NCBI RefSeq assembly: GCF_933775445.1
Contig: NC_065876.1
Span: forward strand, 15,748,001 to 15,812,000
Direction of reading: 5' to 3'
From: Argentina anserina
Lineage: Eukaryota > Streptophyta > Magnoliopsida > Rosales > Rosaceae
DNA: 64,000 nucleotides
Within the stretch, counting starts at the first letter, position 1. Every line of letters starts with the position of its first letter. A program made the position numbers and the translations under genes. The notes under the pieces were generated by a model. That model did not search any database. It had not been told where the DNA came from and was given only the letters and a program-made list of their open reading frames with translations. Positions 12,042 to 23,200 of the stretch are shown here, one piece after another.

Positions 12042-12216
12042 GAGTTCAACCAACAGAGGAGGAATTTCAATCCAGAAAAGGACAAAATGTAAAGAGAAGT
12101 GAATTTGATTTGGGGAGAAGGATAATCAGAAGGGTTTGTAGCAAAGAAAGGAGTGATGGGATTGGGCAATGAAGTAGCTCCTATAGGGTTTGCTGTGATG
12201 GGTTAGATTTATCTCT

Positions 12217-12243
12217 GAGAGAGAGAGAGAGAGAGAGAGAGAG
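12217..12243. repeat. (GA)n microsatellite
   Basis: About thirteen GA units, ~175 bp upstream of the LUC7-like ATG on the minus strand (a CT tract in its leader or promoter). Confidence 0.9.
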
Positions 12244-13040
12244 GTCTGATTATGGAGTCTACTACATACATTTTCATGAGGTGCCGACGCGGCTTTGGGT
12301 GGGGGTAATTTTGGAGAGTTTACTATTTACTATGGTGTTATTGTTACCATTTTCGATGTCTTTTTCTTTTGTAAAATTGCACTATCCCAAGACCAAGGTC
12401 CCCTCCCCTGTCACGTCCTCACTCCGTACAAATTTACGGTAGTTTTCACGTCTTAATCGTCTAATTCTTAAATGATAATGTATTATCAAACGAGTTACTT
12501 TTTAGAGTTTTTAGTTAAATAAAAGCATACAAACTCACTTGTTTGCAGCAAATCGGTCAAATCAGTAGCTTGAGTAGATTCTAAAAAAGAATTTATGATG
12601 GAAGAATCATATATATTAACTATTTGGTGAATTTTTTGAGAGATAACTTTTTTCTTTTTATTAAAAAACACGTCAAATAATTTATTAAAGTAGATAACGT
12701 GCGTGACAAAAGTCGATTACAAGAAGCTAATTACGGATTGAAAATAAGCTCGTGACTAGTAACTAAAAAATAGCCTCCCTGCTCATGAGTACTGTACAGA
12801 GCCAACCGGCGAAAGCCGGACTGACCTGAAATATTCATCTGTCCTATATACTTCTATATGAGTGGTAACTTATTTGGCGAATTTTGAATGGTAACTTGGT
12901 CAAATTTGACTTTGAGCCCTACCAATGGTACCCCAAGCGGCCTAGCCTAAAAGCACAAATGGTAACATCCGCAAAACCATTCAATTCATAGAGCGAGGTT
13001 CACTCTCTCAAAGCATGAAATTGAATCACTCCATCTTCTA
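12244..13040. other. Divergent intergenic region (LUC7-like / MCD1-like)
   Basis: About 800 bp separates the two divergently transcribed genes and should hold both promoters. I see no transposon. A small perfect hairpin, CCGGC-GAAA-GCCGG, lies near 12805, probably by chance. Confidence 0.5.
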
Positions 13041-14584
13041 ATGGCTTCCACTTCCACTCTCCGCTTCCACTCCCTCTCCTTCCAGGTTTGTCTTTCTCAA
13101 CCTATCTTCTTCTTTCCTCTATTTATATATCAACATGATTATCTTGTGTATTCATATAAACACTGATTCCATCTTTTCATTTCACGAACCATAGACCTCA
13201 ATTTGGGTCTCAACGCACCAGACACCCGCATTGCTACTAAAGCTTAGACCCCAATTCGGGTCAGGTAACACTCGGTTCGTATGGGCTTCACGGCTGATAC
13301 CCACTCACAGGTTCCTTATCAGAGCCATTGACGGCTCAGCTAGCTCTAATGGTGAGAACCCTAATGACCGTGGTGATGATGATTACAAGTTTACTATCAA
13401 CCTCAAGGACCCAGTTGACAAATTCCACGGAATGATCAGCTCTGTCTCTCCCATTGTCTTCAAGGTAAGTTTCATATGTTGAATTGTGTTTTTACAATGA
13501 TGGGTTTGTTGAATATTGTGGAGGGATTTTGTTTTGAGTTTATAGTTATAGCACATTACCGACATTGTTACAACTTGATGATAATCAGATACGGCAACGA
13601 GTGGGGTCGAATTTGGCAGTTGGTTTATGTATTGCTACTGCATTTTTGGTGGTTGTTCTGAGAATGTTCATGGTGAGGAAGCCGAAGAATAACGGTCAAG
13701 GCTCTGTGGCTGATCTTGTGAGACGCGGGCAGCTTAGGTCCGATAGAAGAGGCATGTATGATTCACAATCCTTCAGTACTTTTGTGTCATTGTGTTTGTT
13801 TAAAGTTATATAGAACATGACTTTGAACACTGTTGAAATCTGATTGTTTTCTAACTTTGGTTTATGTTGTGTTGTTTACATACTTGGATGATGCTCAAAC
13901 TGACAGTTCCAAGCCTCTCATGTACGATGACCCGTTTAATAACCCATTGGTGAAAGTTGGTAAGGAAAATTCGACTATAGAGATGTGTGGAAAGGTTTAT
14001 CGCCTTGCCCCAATTACTCTTACGAAGGAGGAACAAGCTATCCATCGAAAGAGGAGGTCTAGGGCGTACCAGTGGAAGAGACCGACAATGTTTCTTAAAG
14101 AAGGGGATTCGGTACCTGCTGATGTTGATCCTGATACAGTTAGGTGGATTCCTTCCAATCATCCTTTTGCAACCACTGCTGGTGACATTGATGAAGACTT
14201 GGCACAGACCAATGTGTATCAGAAACATGGTGTGCCCTATCGAATTCAGGCTGAGCATGAAGCACTGCAGAGAGTAAGTAGTACATTTTTGTTGTGACTG
14301 GTGAAAGAAAAGAACCTTCATGAGTCTGGAATATTGCAATAATGGTTGACATAATTCTTGTTGTGATTTTTGTGTGGTAGGACCAAAAGGAGAGCAGGTT
14401 AGTGATGGATTCTACGGATGCTACAGATCCTGTGAATTCATTCAATTCGCGTTCCAAGTCAGCCAAGCAGGATGGAGAAAGCCTCATCAATAATGGAAGT
14501 GGTCATTCTAAGCCACCCTTATCCGAACATGAGTCAGATTCCTCCACTAGCATGTCATCATCTGAGGAAAGGCATAAACCCTGA
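13041..14584 (+). CDS. MCD1: MCD1-like chloroplast division protein
   Basis: MCD1 (multiple chloroplast division site 1) is a bitopic inner-envelope protein that helps place the plastid FtsZ ring. Five exons fit: 13041-13085, 13195-13464, 13589-13755, 13907-14273 and 14381-14584, all GT-AG, phases consistent, 350 aa, close to the ~349 aa I recall for Arabidopsis MCD1. The N-terminus (MASTSTLRFHSLSFQ onward) is Ser/Thr/Arg-rich like a transit peptide. A single hydrophobic segment (VGLCIATAFLVVVLRMFMV, residues ~112-130) follows, then a conserved region with SDRRGIS, YDDPFNNPLVKVGK, WKRPTMFLKEGDSVP and DPDTVRWIPSNHPFA. The tail is Ser-rich. Donor of intron 3 is CAT|GTATGA, chosen because it restores the RRGISKP frame. 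The identification rests on memory of the family; the gene structure is firm. A broken partial copy lies at 21.3 kb. Confidence 0.7.
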
Positions 14585-16355
14585 ATTTAAGTCTTAGCTT
14601 CTATTTTTGCCCTTCAACAATGATTGGAATTCTGAGTTTTGGTTAGCAGGTCAAGACATCAATTACAATTTCAACTTGATGTATCTACTTGTGATCCGTT
14701 CTAAAAGTTCAGGTCGGCCTGTATATAGGTTGTAGTTTCACCTCTGAAATATACTGTTTTGTATATTAGTTAATTATTCTAGAATGGCGCACTCTTTGCT
14801 TTATCTGATGTTCGATGGCTTTCACTCTCAAATGCCCTGATTGTTATTTATCATTAAACTGAATCGTGCACCTTTTGTTCTTTATCATTTAAATGAGCCA
14901 TCCTTCTGTTGGTAACCATTGTTACCATGATAAGCACGTTCTTCTAAGGAGTGATGATCTTGTGATTGATAGAGTCGAAATAGGATACCATTGGTCATCC
15001 CGAAAGACAAACAAGCAGCAGCATGATCTGAAGGAAGCACATAACCATCAAATTTCAGCTTCAGAAAACTTGGAGTAGGAACTGAGCCACTAACATTAAT
15101 AATGTATCTTTTATGAGAATGTGAGTGGAAAATAGAAGTGTAAAGTATTGAGCAGCACTGCGGCAGTAAAACAAATTTGTGTAGGAGATATATAAACATC
15201 TCCGAAAATTGCATTACTTCCAGCAGGCAAATGGGTGAAATGGCATAACAAAATATCAAAATCTTCTTTTATCAAAATTTGTATCTAATTCATATATGCT
15301 AGGATGAGTCTCAAGCGAATCGAACTCATGATCTCCCAATCAATATTTAGCAAGTTTTGTATTTAACATTTTTTTTTCTTTTATTTTGGAAAAAACAAAT
15401 ACAAATAAAATTGACTTTTTACCATTTAACTCACCCTTAGTTCAGTCTTTTTACAGCAGCCGCCTATGGTGATCGAGGGCGGGACTGTGGGAGTGTCTGG
15501 TCGATGGTCATTTCAGGGTCTCTCCCTAACTTCGCAGCCAGAAGCCGGCAGCGGCAAAGCCAATCAATCCGATCATTCAGGTCTCCTAGCAAGCTCCAAT
15601 TCTCAAGGTAATTTCTTCTCCATAAATTCATAATTACAATGGGTGTTCTGTGGGTAAGGCATTCCCTACATTCTTTTAGGTTTCAATTATTATTCTTGGA
15701 AGCGTTCTGCAATCTTGAAGTCTTAAAAGATGGCTGATGGGATACCCAGCTGTGATTTGATTTGATCAAAATCAAGTCTAAAAGGGACAGGCAGTGATTT
15801 TTTTATCTAATCAATGCAAAGAATCGGTTTCAATTAATATTTATAGAAGTGTATCTTGCGGTTGAACATGGTGATCATCATTGATTACATATAATTAAGC
15901 ACTATCTTGCGCTAAAGCAATCTAAGAAAATACACTGATTCGTGTTATGATTTCTCTCGTCTCGCTAGGAAAGATGTTATTAAGAACGTGCATAACAGGG
16001 ATAATTAAGTAATTCTGTTAAGTCCTTAATTAGGGTTTGTAATGATTGGAACTGTGTTCGTTTGACACGTGGCCTTATCCATCCGGCGGCTTATATGCAG
16101 CTGTGTATCTTTGACTGTTGACTGTCTTCATTTCAATAATTCAATGTATCTATGAAAATATCAGTTTCGTTCTTCTTTCCTCTTCCCTCACCTTATCTTC
16201 TCATCTCTGGATATATATGAGATCTTAACAGTTCAACATAGCATAGTTGATTTGACTTTGAGCAGTACTCATTACAGGAGGCTTTCACACAATACAAGTC
16301 TGCACTTGTTTTGATTGCTTTGCTTGTTCCTCTGTGATCTTTCCGGAAACTAACC
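14585..16355. other. Intergenic: MCD1-like 3' flank, then promoter and leader of the CNL gene
   Basis: 14,585-15,290 is the 3' flank of the MCD1-like gene and is matched by the duplicate at 21,991-23,200. From about 15,430 the sequence is unrelated to the duplicate. A GC-richer stretch at 15,455-15,608 followed by GTAATTTC could be a 5' untranslated exon with an intron donor for the resistance gene. Confidence 0.5.
16062..16125 (+). promoter_or_regulatory. G-box/ABRE and W-box cluster upstream of the CNL gene
   Basis: TTGACACGTGGC at 16062 combines a W-box core (TTGAC) with a G-box/ABRE core (ACACGTGGC). Two more TTGAC cores lie at 16111 and 16118, and TTGACT recurs near 16253. W-boxes bind WRKY factors, which control many defence genes. 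This is motif evidence only; such short cores also occur by chance. Confidence 0.45.
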
Positions 16356-19300
16356 ATGGCTGTGGGGGAGATCTTCCTTGCGGCGTTCGTTCAGGTGCTG
16401 CTGGAGACGTTAACACGTCGAGATTTCCTCGACTACGTTGGACGCTTGGGAGGAGTTGGCAAAAAGCTGCTAAAATGGGAGAAGATGCTGTCTGCGGTTG
16501 CTGCGGTGCTTTACGATGCGGAGGAGAAGCAGCTGACGAGCAAGTCAGTGGAGCTGTGGCTGAATGACCTCAAGCACTTGGCTTATGATATCGACGATCT
16601 ACTCCACACCTTTTCTAATGAGATGTTAGAACGTGATCGGCAGGTACGAGGCTTCTTCACCAAAGTTCCTCACAAGATTAAATTCAACTACAATATGAAC
16701 TCCGAGATAAAGGAGATTGATGATCGCTTGGAAGCCATATTTGATCGGAAAAAGAAGCTCGGTTTGAAGTATATTGAGCATACATCATCATCATCGCACA
16801 GGACACCAGGCTCGTATGTGCTAGATGGACCTGTGATTGGAAGAGATGAAGATAAAAGAAAGATCGTGGAGTTGTTGTCCAGAGATGTTGATTCTCCCAC
16901 CAATTATCAAGTTGTTGCCATTGTTGGTATGGGAGGACTTGGCAAGTCCACGCTGGCAGGACAAGTCTTCAATGATGCAGCTGCAATGGAACAGTTTGAT
17001 CTCAAGATCTGGGTTTCAGTGTCCGATGACTTCAATCTGGAAACTGTTACAAAAGTTATTTTTAGAAAGGTCACATCCCAGCCATGTGATAATGATGATT
17101 TGAGTGACGTTCAACATCATCTGAGCACGAAGATTAACGGTAAAAGGTTTTTGATTGTTTTAGATGATGTCTGGAGCACATGTGATTATGTTTCATGGAC
17201 AAAACTGCAAGCATCCTTTCGTAGCGGAGCTCAGGGAAGTAAGGTGATGGTGACAACACGTGATGAAAAAGTTGCAGCATTGATGGGAGCCCCAGCCGCT
17301 GCAGTTTATCATTTGAAGACTCTATCTGATGAAACTTGTCTGGAACTAGTTGAGCAGCATGCCAACAATGACAGGCCGCCGAATTTCGAGTTGCTCAAAA
17401 AGAAAATTGTTACAAATTGCAAAGGATTGCCATTGGCTGCAAAAGTACTTGGTGGTGTTTTGCGTTGTGAAGATACTGGCAATTGGGAGAAAATACTAGA
17501 TGACAAATTGTGGAGCACATCAGATAAGAGTGAAATACTTCCTGTACTGAGATTGAGTTATCAGTATCTGCCTTCAACTTTGAAGAGGTGCTTTGCATAT
17601 TGCTCAATCCTTCCCAATGACTATGAATTTGGGAAAGATGAATTAATCTGTCTGTGGATGGCAGAGGGTTTCCTGGAGCAATCAGATGGAAGTAACTCGA
17701 TGGAAGATATCGGTAACGAATATTTTGGGGAGCTACTGTCCCGGTCATTATTACAGAAGCCAGGCAAAAGCAGTTCACTCTATGGAATGCATGACCTTAT
17801 TGGTGATTTGGCACGATGGGCTGCTGGAGACACGTATTCCAGATTGGACGACAAACCGCAAGGTGGATGTTCTTTAAAGACTCGTCATATGGCTTACATT
17901 TCTGGCAAGTTTGATGGAAGAAAAAGATTTGAGACAGTTTCTGATGCCAAACACTTGCGGAGTTTCCTACCGTTTTCAGTTACTAATGGAAATGAGAATT
18001 ATCTAACTCATTATGTTGCTTCTGATCTATTGCTAAAATTGAAGTACTTGCGGGTGCTCTCCTTCAGAGGCTACAAGCTCACCGAGGTGCCAGATTCCGT
18101 AGGTAATGTGAGGCTTCTACGGTATCTTAATCTCTCTGGCACTTTAATAATGAGTTTGCCTGAGTCAATTTGCACGCTTTACAACTTACAGACGTTAATG
18201 TTAGTGAATTGTTCAAATTTGAAGACACTACCTTCAAATTTAAGTAATTTATCTAACTTACGTCATCTCTACAATTCAAACACGCCTTCATTGGAAGAAA
18301 TGCCGCCCCAAGTAAGCAGGTTGACTCATCTGCGAACTTTGTCCAAGTTTGTGGTTGGGAATGCTGATAGTGCACCAGGCATTGGAGAGATAGGGTCACT
18401 GACTCTTCACGGGGACTTGAGCATTGGAAGATTAGAGAATGTGATTGATGTTGGGGATGCACAGAGGGCCAAGATAAATAACAAGGAAGGGCTGGATACC
18501 TTGAATTTGGAATGGAGTGGCACAGGTGAGAAGGAGTTAGAGGTGCTCTGCAGCTTGGAACCTCATAAAAAGCTTCAACAACTGTCCATCAAGGGCTACA
18601 ATGGTTTCGAGTTTTCAAAGTGGATTGGACATCCTTCGTTCTCTGATATGACGTTGGTGAGGTTAGAGAATTGTAAGAATTGTCGGTCCTTACCTCCTCT
18701 TGGCCAATTACCTAATCTGAAGTCACTTCATATAGAAGGACTGGCTAGTGTTGAAAGTGTGGATGCTGAGTTTTATGGGGATGGTAGCTTGCCCTTTCCT
18801 GTGCTTGAAACCCTGGGGATTATCAATATGCCGGTTTGGAAGAAGTGGCTTCCTTGCAAAAGAAACGAAGAAAACTCTGTATTTCCCTGCCTTCGAGAGC
18901 TTGCCATCTTTGGATGCCCTAAATTGAAGAATTTGCTACCGAATAACATTGATTCATTATCAGCTCTTGCTATTTGTGAATGTGAACAGTTGGTGGTTTC
19001 AATGGCCAATTACAAGCATCTTTGTATGTTTATCGTCGACGGTTGTAAAAGGTTGGTGAACAGAAGTGGAGTTAAGTTCGAGTTACTGGAAGATATGGTG
19101 CTCCGTAGCATCCCAGTATTCAGACTCGAGATAGATGGGTTCATCAGAGGATTAACAAAGCTGAAATGGTTAAAAATTACTGGTGGTGAGGAGCTGACGT
19201 CTTTGTGGGAGAGTGAGGATAGATGGTTGCAGCATCGGATTTCTGATATTGTTGGAGGCAGTGTTTCTCAGTCTCCCCGTTCTCACTTTGTTCAACATCT

Positions 19301-20498
19301 CAGATCACTTAATCAGCTTGAGATAGTTGGATGCTCGAATCTGATTTGTTTTCCAGACTGTGATATGCTCAGATCACTTAATCGGCTTGAGATAGTTGGA
19401 TGCTCGAATCTGATTTGTTTTTCAGACTGTGGTCTGCCACCTTCTCTTGAATACTTGAAGATTGAGTCATGTGATTCGTTGGCATATCTTGTAAAATTTC
19501 AGCTACCGTCGGGCATAAGAATGATAGTGATAGCAAAATGTCAAAATTTGAGAGTGTTGGTCAAGGATGCCGAGGGTTGTTCATCGTCATCTTGTTGTCT
19601 CGAGGCGTTATCGATAAATGAGTGTGCATCTTTCACATCCTTATCAGGCAACGGAGGCCGACTACCCAGAACGCTCAAATATCTTTGGATAATTGCCTGT
19701 GAACAATTGGAGTCAATAATGGAAACATTCCATGAGGACACTTGTCTCGAATATATTGAGATAGAGAAGTGTGCAAATCTGAAATCCTTACCAGAGGGGC
19801 TCTGCCATCTCTCCGTTCTTCACACGTTAATGATTGGGGAATGTGGAAGTCTTGTTTCCTTCCCGAGAGGAGGGTTGCCATCCAACTTGGCGCGCTTGTC
19901 TATCAACCAATGTGATCAACTGGAAGCCCTCCCCAGAGGCATTGACAACTGCAGCTCTCTGCAGACTTTGGAAATGGGATACTGTGAAGGTTTGTCGTCC
20001 ATTCTAGAAGAAGGTTTTCCACCAAACCTAATTAGTCTTCTTATTATCTTTCCCAAAAGCTTGAAGCCTCTATCAGAGTGGGGACTTCACCACTGGGACA
20101 GACTCGCCTCTCTTACAGAGTTGAAGCTTGCTGGTGTAGATTCAGATATGGTGTCCTTTCCACCAAAGACGATGCTGCTCCCTAAATCTCTCATTAAACT
20201 CTGCATTGGAGGATTCCCAAATCTGAAGCGGCTGTCATCATCTTTCCAATCACTCACCTCTCTTGAGTCCCTTGACATTTTTTACTGCCCAAAGCTAGCA
20301 TCTGCTATCCCGGAACAAGCGGATCATCTGCCTCTTTCCCTTACACAGCTTCGCATCTATGGGTTTTGTCCGCTGCTATGGAAGAGGTACCAACCTGGTA
20401 AAGGTCGATACTGGCGCGAAGTAGCTTACATCCCTTACGTTTCTTTTGGAGACGACGATGACGATGACGAAGCCGAAGTCGACCACCCACACAACTGA
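16356..20498 (+). CDS. CC-NB-LRR disease resistance protein (RPP13-like 1 type)
   Basis: A single 1,380-codon exon encodes an intracellular immune receptor of the CNL class. An N-terminal coiled-coil/Rx-type domain (about 1-150; DDLLHTFSNEM region) is followed by the NB-ARC: P-loop GMGGLGKST (191-199), kinase-2 LIVLDDVW (about 266-273), RNBS-B KVMVTTRDEKVA, GLPLA (357), RNBS-D CFAYCSILPNDYEF and the MHD motif (478-480). All nucleotide-binding motifs look intact, with the Trp after LDDV typical of non-TIR receptors. From about residue 540 to 1350 come many irregular leucine-rich repeats, including a recent 23-residue duplication (bases 19300-19437). The C-terminus is an acidic run, GDDDDDDEAEVDHPHN. 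The start ATG sits in ACCATGGCT, a good context. The effector recognised cannot be told from sequence. Confidence 0.96.
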   Translation: MAVGEIFLAAFVQVLLETLTRRDFLDYVGRLGGVGKKLLKWEKMLSAVAAVLYDAEEKQLTSKSVELWLNDLKHLAYDIDDLLHTFSNEMLERDRQVRGFFTKVPHKIKFNYNMNSEIKEIDDRLEAIFDRKKKLGLKYIEHTSSSSHRTPGSYVLDGPVIGRDEDKRKIVELLSRDVDSPTNYQVVAIVGMGGLGKSTLAGQVFNDAAAMEQFDLKIWVSVSDDFNLETVTKVIFRKVTSQPCDNDDLSDVQHHLSTKINGKRFLIVLDDVWSTCDYVSWTKLQASFRSGAQGSKVMVTTRDEKVAALMGAPAAAVYHLKTLSDETCLELVEQHANNDRPPNFELLKKKIVTNCKGLPLAAKVLGGVLRCEDTGNWEKILDDKLWSTSDKSEILPVLRLSYQYLPSTLKRCFAYCSILPNDYEFGKDELICLWMAEGFLEQSDGSNSMEDIGNEYFGELLSRSLLQKPGKSSSLYGMHDLIGDLARWAAGDTYSRLDDKPQGGCSLKTRHMAYISGKFDGRKRFETVSDAKHLRSFLPFSVTNGNENYLTHYVASDLLLKLKYLRVLSFRGYKLTEVPDSVGNVRLLRYLNLSGTLIMSLPESICTLYNLQTLMLVNCSNLKTLPSNLSNLSNLRHLYNSNTPSLEEMPPQVSRLTHLRTLSKFVVGNADSAPGIGEIGSLTLHGDLSIGRLENVIDVGDAQRAKINNKEGLDTLNLEWSGTGEKELEVLCSLEPHKKLQQLSIKGYNGFEFSKWIGHPSFSDMTLVRLENCKNCRSLPPLGQLPNLKSLHIEGLASVESVDAEFYGDGSLPFPVLETLGIINMPVWKKWLPCKRNEENSVFPCLRELAIFGCPKLKNLLPNNIDSLSALAICECEQLVVSMANYKHLCMFIVDGCKRLVNRSGVKFELLEDMVLRSIPVFRLEIDGFIRGLTKLKWLKITGGEELTSLWESEDRWLQHRISDIVGGSVSQSPRSHFVQHLRSLNQLEIVGCSNLICFPDCDMLRSLNRLEIVGCSNLICFSDCGLPPSLEYLKIESCDSLAYLVKFQLPSGIRMIVIAKCQNLRVLVKDAEGCSSSSCCLEALSINECASFTSLSGNGGRLPRTLKYLWIIACEQLESIMETFHEDTCLEYIEIEKCANLKSLPEGLCHLSVLHTLMIGECGSLVSFPRGGLPSNLARLSINQCDQLEALPRGIDNCSSLQTLEMGYCEGLSSILEEGFPPNLISLLIIFPKSLKPLSEWGLHHWDRLASLTELKLAGVDSDMVSFPPKTMLLPKSLIKLCIGGFPNLKRLSSSFQSLTSLESLDIFYCPKLASAIPEQADHLPLSLTQLRIYGFCPLLWKRYQPGKGRYWREVAYIPYVSFGDDDDDDEAEVDHPHN

Positions 20499-21289
20499 TA
20501 CAAGTACAAGGTGGAGAAATATGCTTGCAATGAAGCACCTCAAGGATCTTGTTTCTACCCTTCTACACTTCTGGTGCAACTTAAATCTTCATTAGCCTCA
20601 ACATTGCAAGCTTCTCAAGTCTGTGGTGCCTATCCAGGAGACCAGGAAGGCCCTTTAGTCAATGGAATATCTTGAGAGGGGATTTTCAAAAGGCAGCATC
20701 TATTCCTGAGAAGTTTCACAGCTAACATCCCTTGGGCCTCAAGGTACTTGCTTCCATTCAACTCATTTTTATGTACTTTGACTACAAGCTTATTACCTCT
20801 GTTTGTATGGCCGTATAATATTTAACATATACAGAGCTAAAGTACATGAATAAAATGTAAAAAAAAACAAACTTCATTATCATCAATACAAACTTGTACA
20901 TATTTCACATGCAAATCCCAAGCTAACCTATTCTTTCTTACTTTTTAGTTGGTCTCTTGCATATGAACCCCTGGTGCTGGAGATGTTGTGCCACTGAAAC
21001 TCTATCTTGTGTTAGTTACAGGAGCAGAACATATGTGAGTTGTTCAGGTTCTGTATTATTTTTCTTTTTCTATGGGAGTATTATATGGATAACATGTGTT
21101 TCAGAAATGTAGGAAGGCTTCTGTGAAATAACTGATGTGGAAAATGTCACTTCTTTACTGCATGAATGCATGGTGGTGTCTGCAGCTTAGCCTTAGTGGT
21201 ATTTATAATTATTCGGTCAACAAATGTTATTCAATCCAGAAATAACTGAAGAATGTATGTGCAGTTCAAGAGGGCAATGCTCGCATAAA
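20499..21289. other. 3' flank of the CNL gene
   Basis: No gene recognised. Contains the probable 3' untranslated region of the resistance gene. Intron-like GT and AG sites exist (for example near 20745 and 20949), so spliced 3' UTR exons, common in CNL genes, are possible but unproven. Confidence 0.4.
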
Positions 21290-21990
21290 TTTTTTGGCAT
21301 TGTTTGGATATTTGCATGATGTCAGTATGACAGATTAAAGCCTCTCATGTACGATGACCCGTTCAATAATCCGTTGGTTAAAGTTGGGAAGGAAAATTCG
21401 ACCATGGAAATGTGTGGAAAGGTTTATCGCCTTGTCCCAATTACTCTTACAAAAGAGGAACAGGCTATCCATCGGAAGTGGAGGTCGCGGGCGTACCAGT
21501 GGAAGAGACCGAAGATTCGGTACCTGCTGATGTTGACCCTGATACAATTAGGTGGATTCCTTCCAATCATCCTTTTGTGAACACTGCTGGTGACATCAAT
21601 GAAGACTTGGCACAGACCAATGTGTATCGAAAACATGGTGTACCCTATCGATTTCAGGCTGAGCATGAAGCACTGCAGAGAGTAAGTAGTACATTTTGGT
21701 TGTGACTCGTAGAAGAAAATAACCTTTATAAGTCTGCGGAATAATGTAATAATTGTTCACATAATTATTCTTATGATCTTGTGTGGTAGGAGCAAACGGA
21801 GAGCAGGTTAGTGATGGATCCATAGGATGCTACAGATCCTGTGAATGCATTCAATTCACGTTCCAAGTCAGCCAAGCAGGATGGAGAAAGCCTCATCAAT
21901 AATGATGGTAATTCTAAGCCACCCTTATCCGAACGCGAGTCAAATTCCTCCACTAGCATGTCATCATCTGAGGAAAGGCATAAACCCTGA
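21290..21990 (+). pseudogene. Partial MCD1-like copy (exons 4 and 5), disrupted
   Basis: The region from KPLMYDDPFNNPLVKVGK to EERHKP and the stop repeats exons 4-5 of the MCD1-like gene at 13,907-14,584, with the intervening intron and part of intron 3. Exons 1-3 are absent. A 19-bp deletion at about 21,513 removes the TMFLKEG codons and shifts the frame: the two halves read in different frames, 21347-21513 and then DSVPADVDPDTIRW onward. In exon 5 the codon after MDP is TAG (21,822-21,824). Substitutions elsewhere are few, so the copy is fairly recent. It cannot encode the full protein. Confidence 0.93.
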
Positions 21991-23200
21991 ATTTAAGTCT
22001 TAGCTTCTTTTTTGCCCTTCAGCAATGATTGGAATTCTGAGTTTTGGTTAGCAGTCCGTTCTAAAAGTTCAGGTCAGCCTGTACATAGGTTGTAGTTTCA
22101 CCTCTGAAATATACTGTTTTGTAGATTATTTAGTTAAATTTTCCAGAATGGTGCACTCTTTACTTTATCTGACGCTTGATGGATTTCAATCTCAAATGCC
22201 CTTTCTTGGTATTCATCTTTAAACTGAATCATGCGCCTTTTGTATTTTATCATCTAACTGAGCCATCCACCTGTTTGTTACCATGATGAGCATGTTCTTG
22301 TTGGTGCTCAGATTTTTTTGATTTTGCCATATTTTGGGGTTACCAAGTCTTTTGCATACTCAATTCAGTCAGTTGGGTAAGCCATCTGCTATCTACTATT
22401 TTGCTAAACCTCGATGATAATTTCATGTGATCATGTATGTCATAATGTCAGAAGGGGTTGAGAGCTCAATGTATATTACTATATTTGCGATGTCAGTGGA
22501 TCTGCCTGTTCTTAAACCTTTGGCAACAACTGTTTCTTCTGTAAAAAAAAAAAATCTCCCTTCAGTGTAATGGATTAATATAGTGGATTCGGCTCAAAAA
22601 TTGAGGTTTGCATAGTCCGATAGTCGCATGAACTAAAATGAAAATGCAGTTAACCCTTAAGACCACCCACACTATAGAAATCAAAATTACAAGAATGATG
22701 AACATACAGAGGTAGACTATCCAACTAGAAATTGAAGTGTCCTGGAGCAATAACCTCATTTGCTTAAAATTGGATTCCCTCCAAATATGCTTGAAATCAA
22801 CTCTTTGTAATTGACTAGCTGGTAGCTTAATATCATGAACAATAGTTTGCTTATTTTTAAGGGAATGAGTGATAATCTTGTGATTAATAGTCATCGAGTA
22901 TTTTACGATTTCCAACTTTGAATCGATTTCCCAGAGTTTGAAGCTAGACTAGGATTTCCTTTGTCATCCCGGAAAAAAAAATCAGCAGCAGCGCGCATGA
23001 TTTGAAAATAGCTCAAAACCATCAAAATTCAGCTTTAGAAAACTTAGGAAGGAATCCAGATGTGTGTGGAAACTAGAACAGTGAGTATTGAGCAGAATTG
23101 CAGCAATAAAACAGAATTTTTGTAGGAAGTTTATAAACATCTATGAAAATCGCATTATTTTAACACACCAAATAGCACATAACAGGTTATCAAAATTTTA
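21991..23200 (+). repeat. Duplicated 3' flank of the MCD1-like gene, with a ~570-bp extra segment
   Basis: Sequence after the pseudogene stop matches that after 14,584 (for example 'CTTAGCTTCT', 'GCCTGTA.ATAGGTTGTAG', 'TACTGTTTTGTA'). The match breaks near 22,295 and resumes near 22,865 ('GATAATCTTGTGATT') to about 23,200. About 570 bp at 22,295-22,865 has no counterpart at 14,930, so it was inserted here or deleted there. No transposon termini were recognised in it. Confidence 0.8.

Noticed and set aside
13751..13756. GC-AG intron (donor GCATGT) after exon 3 of the MCD1-like gene
   Set aside because: It breaks the reading frame; the GT donor four bases later restores RRGISKP.
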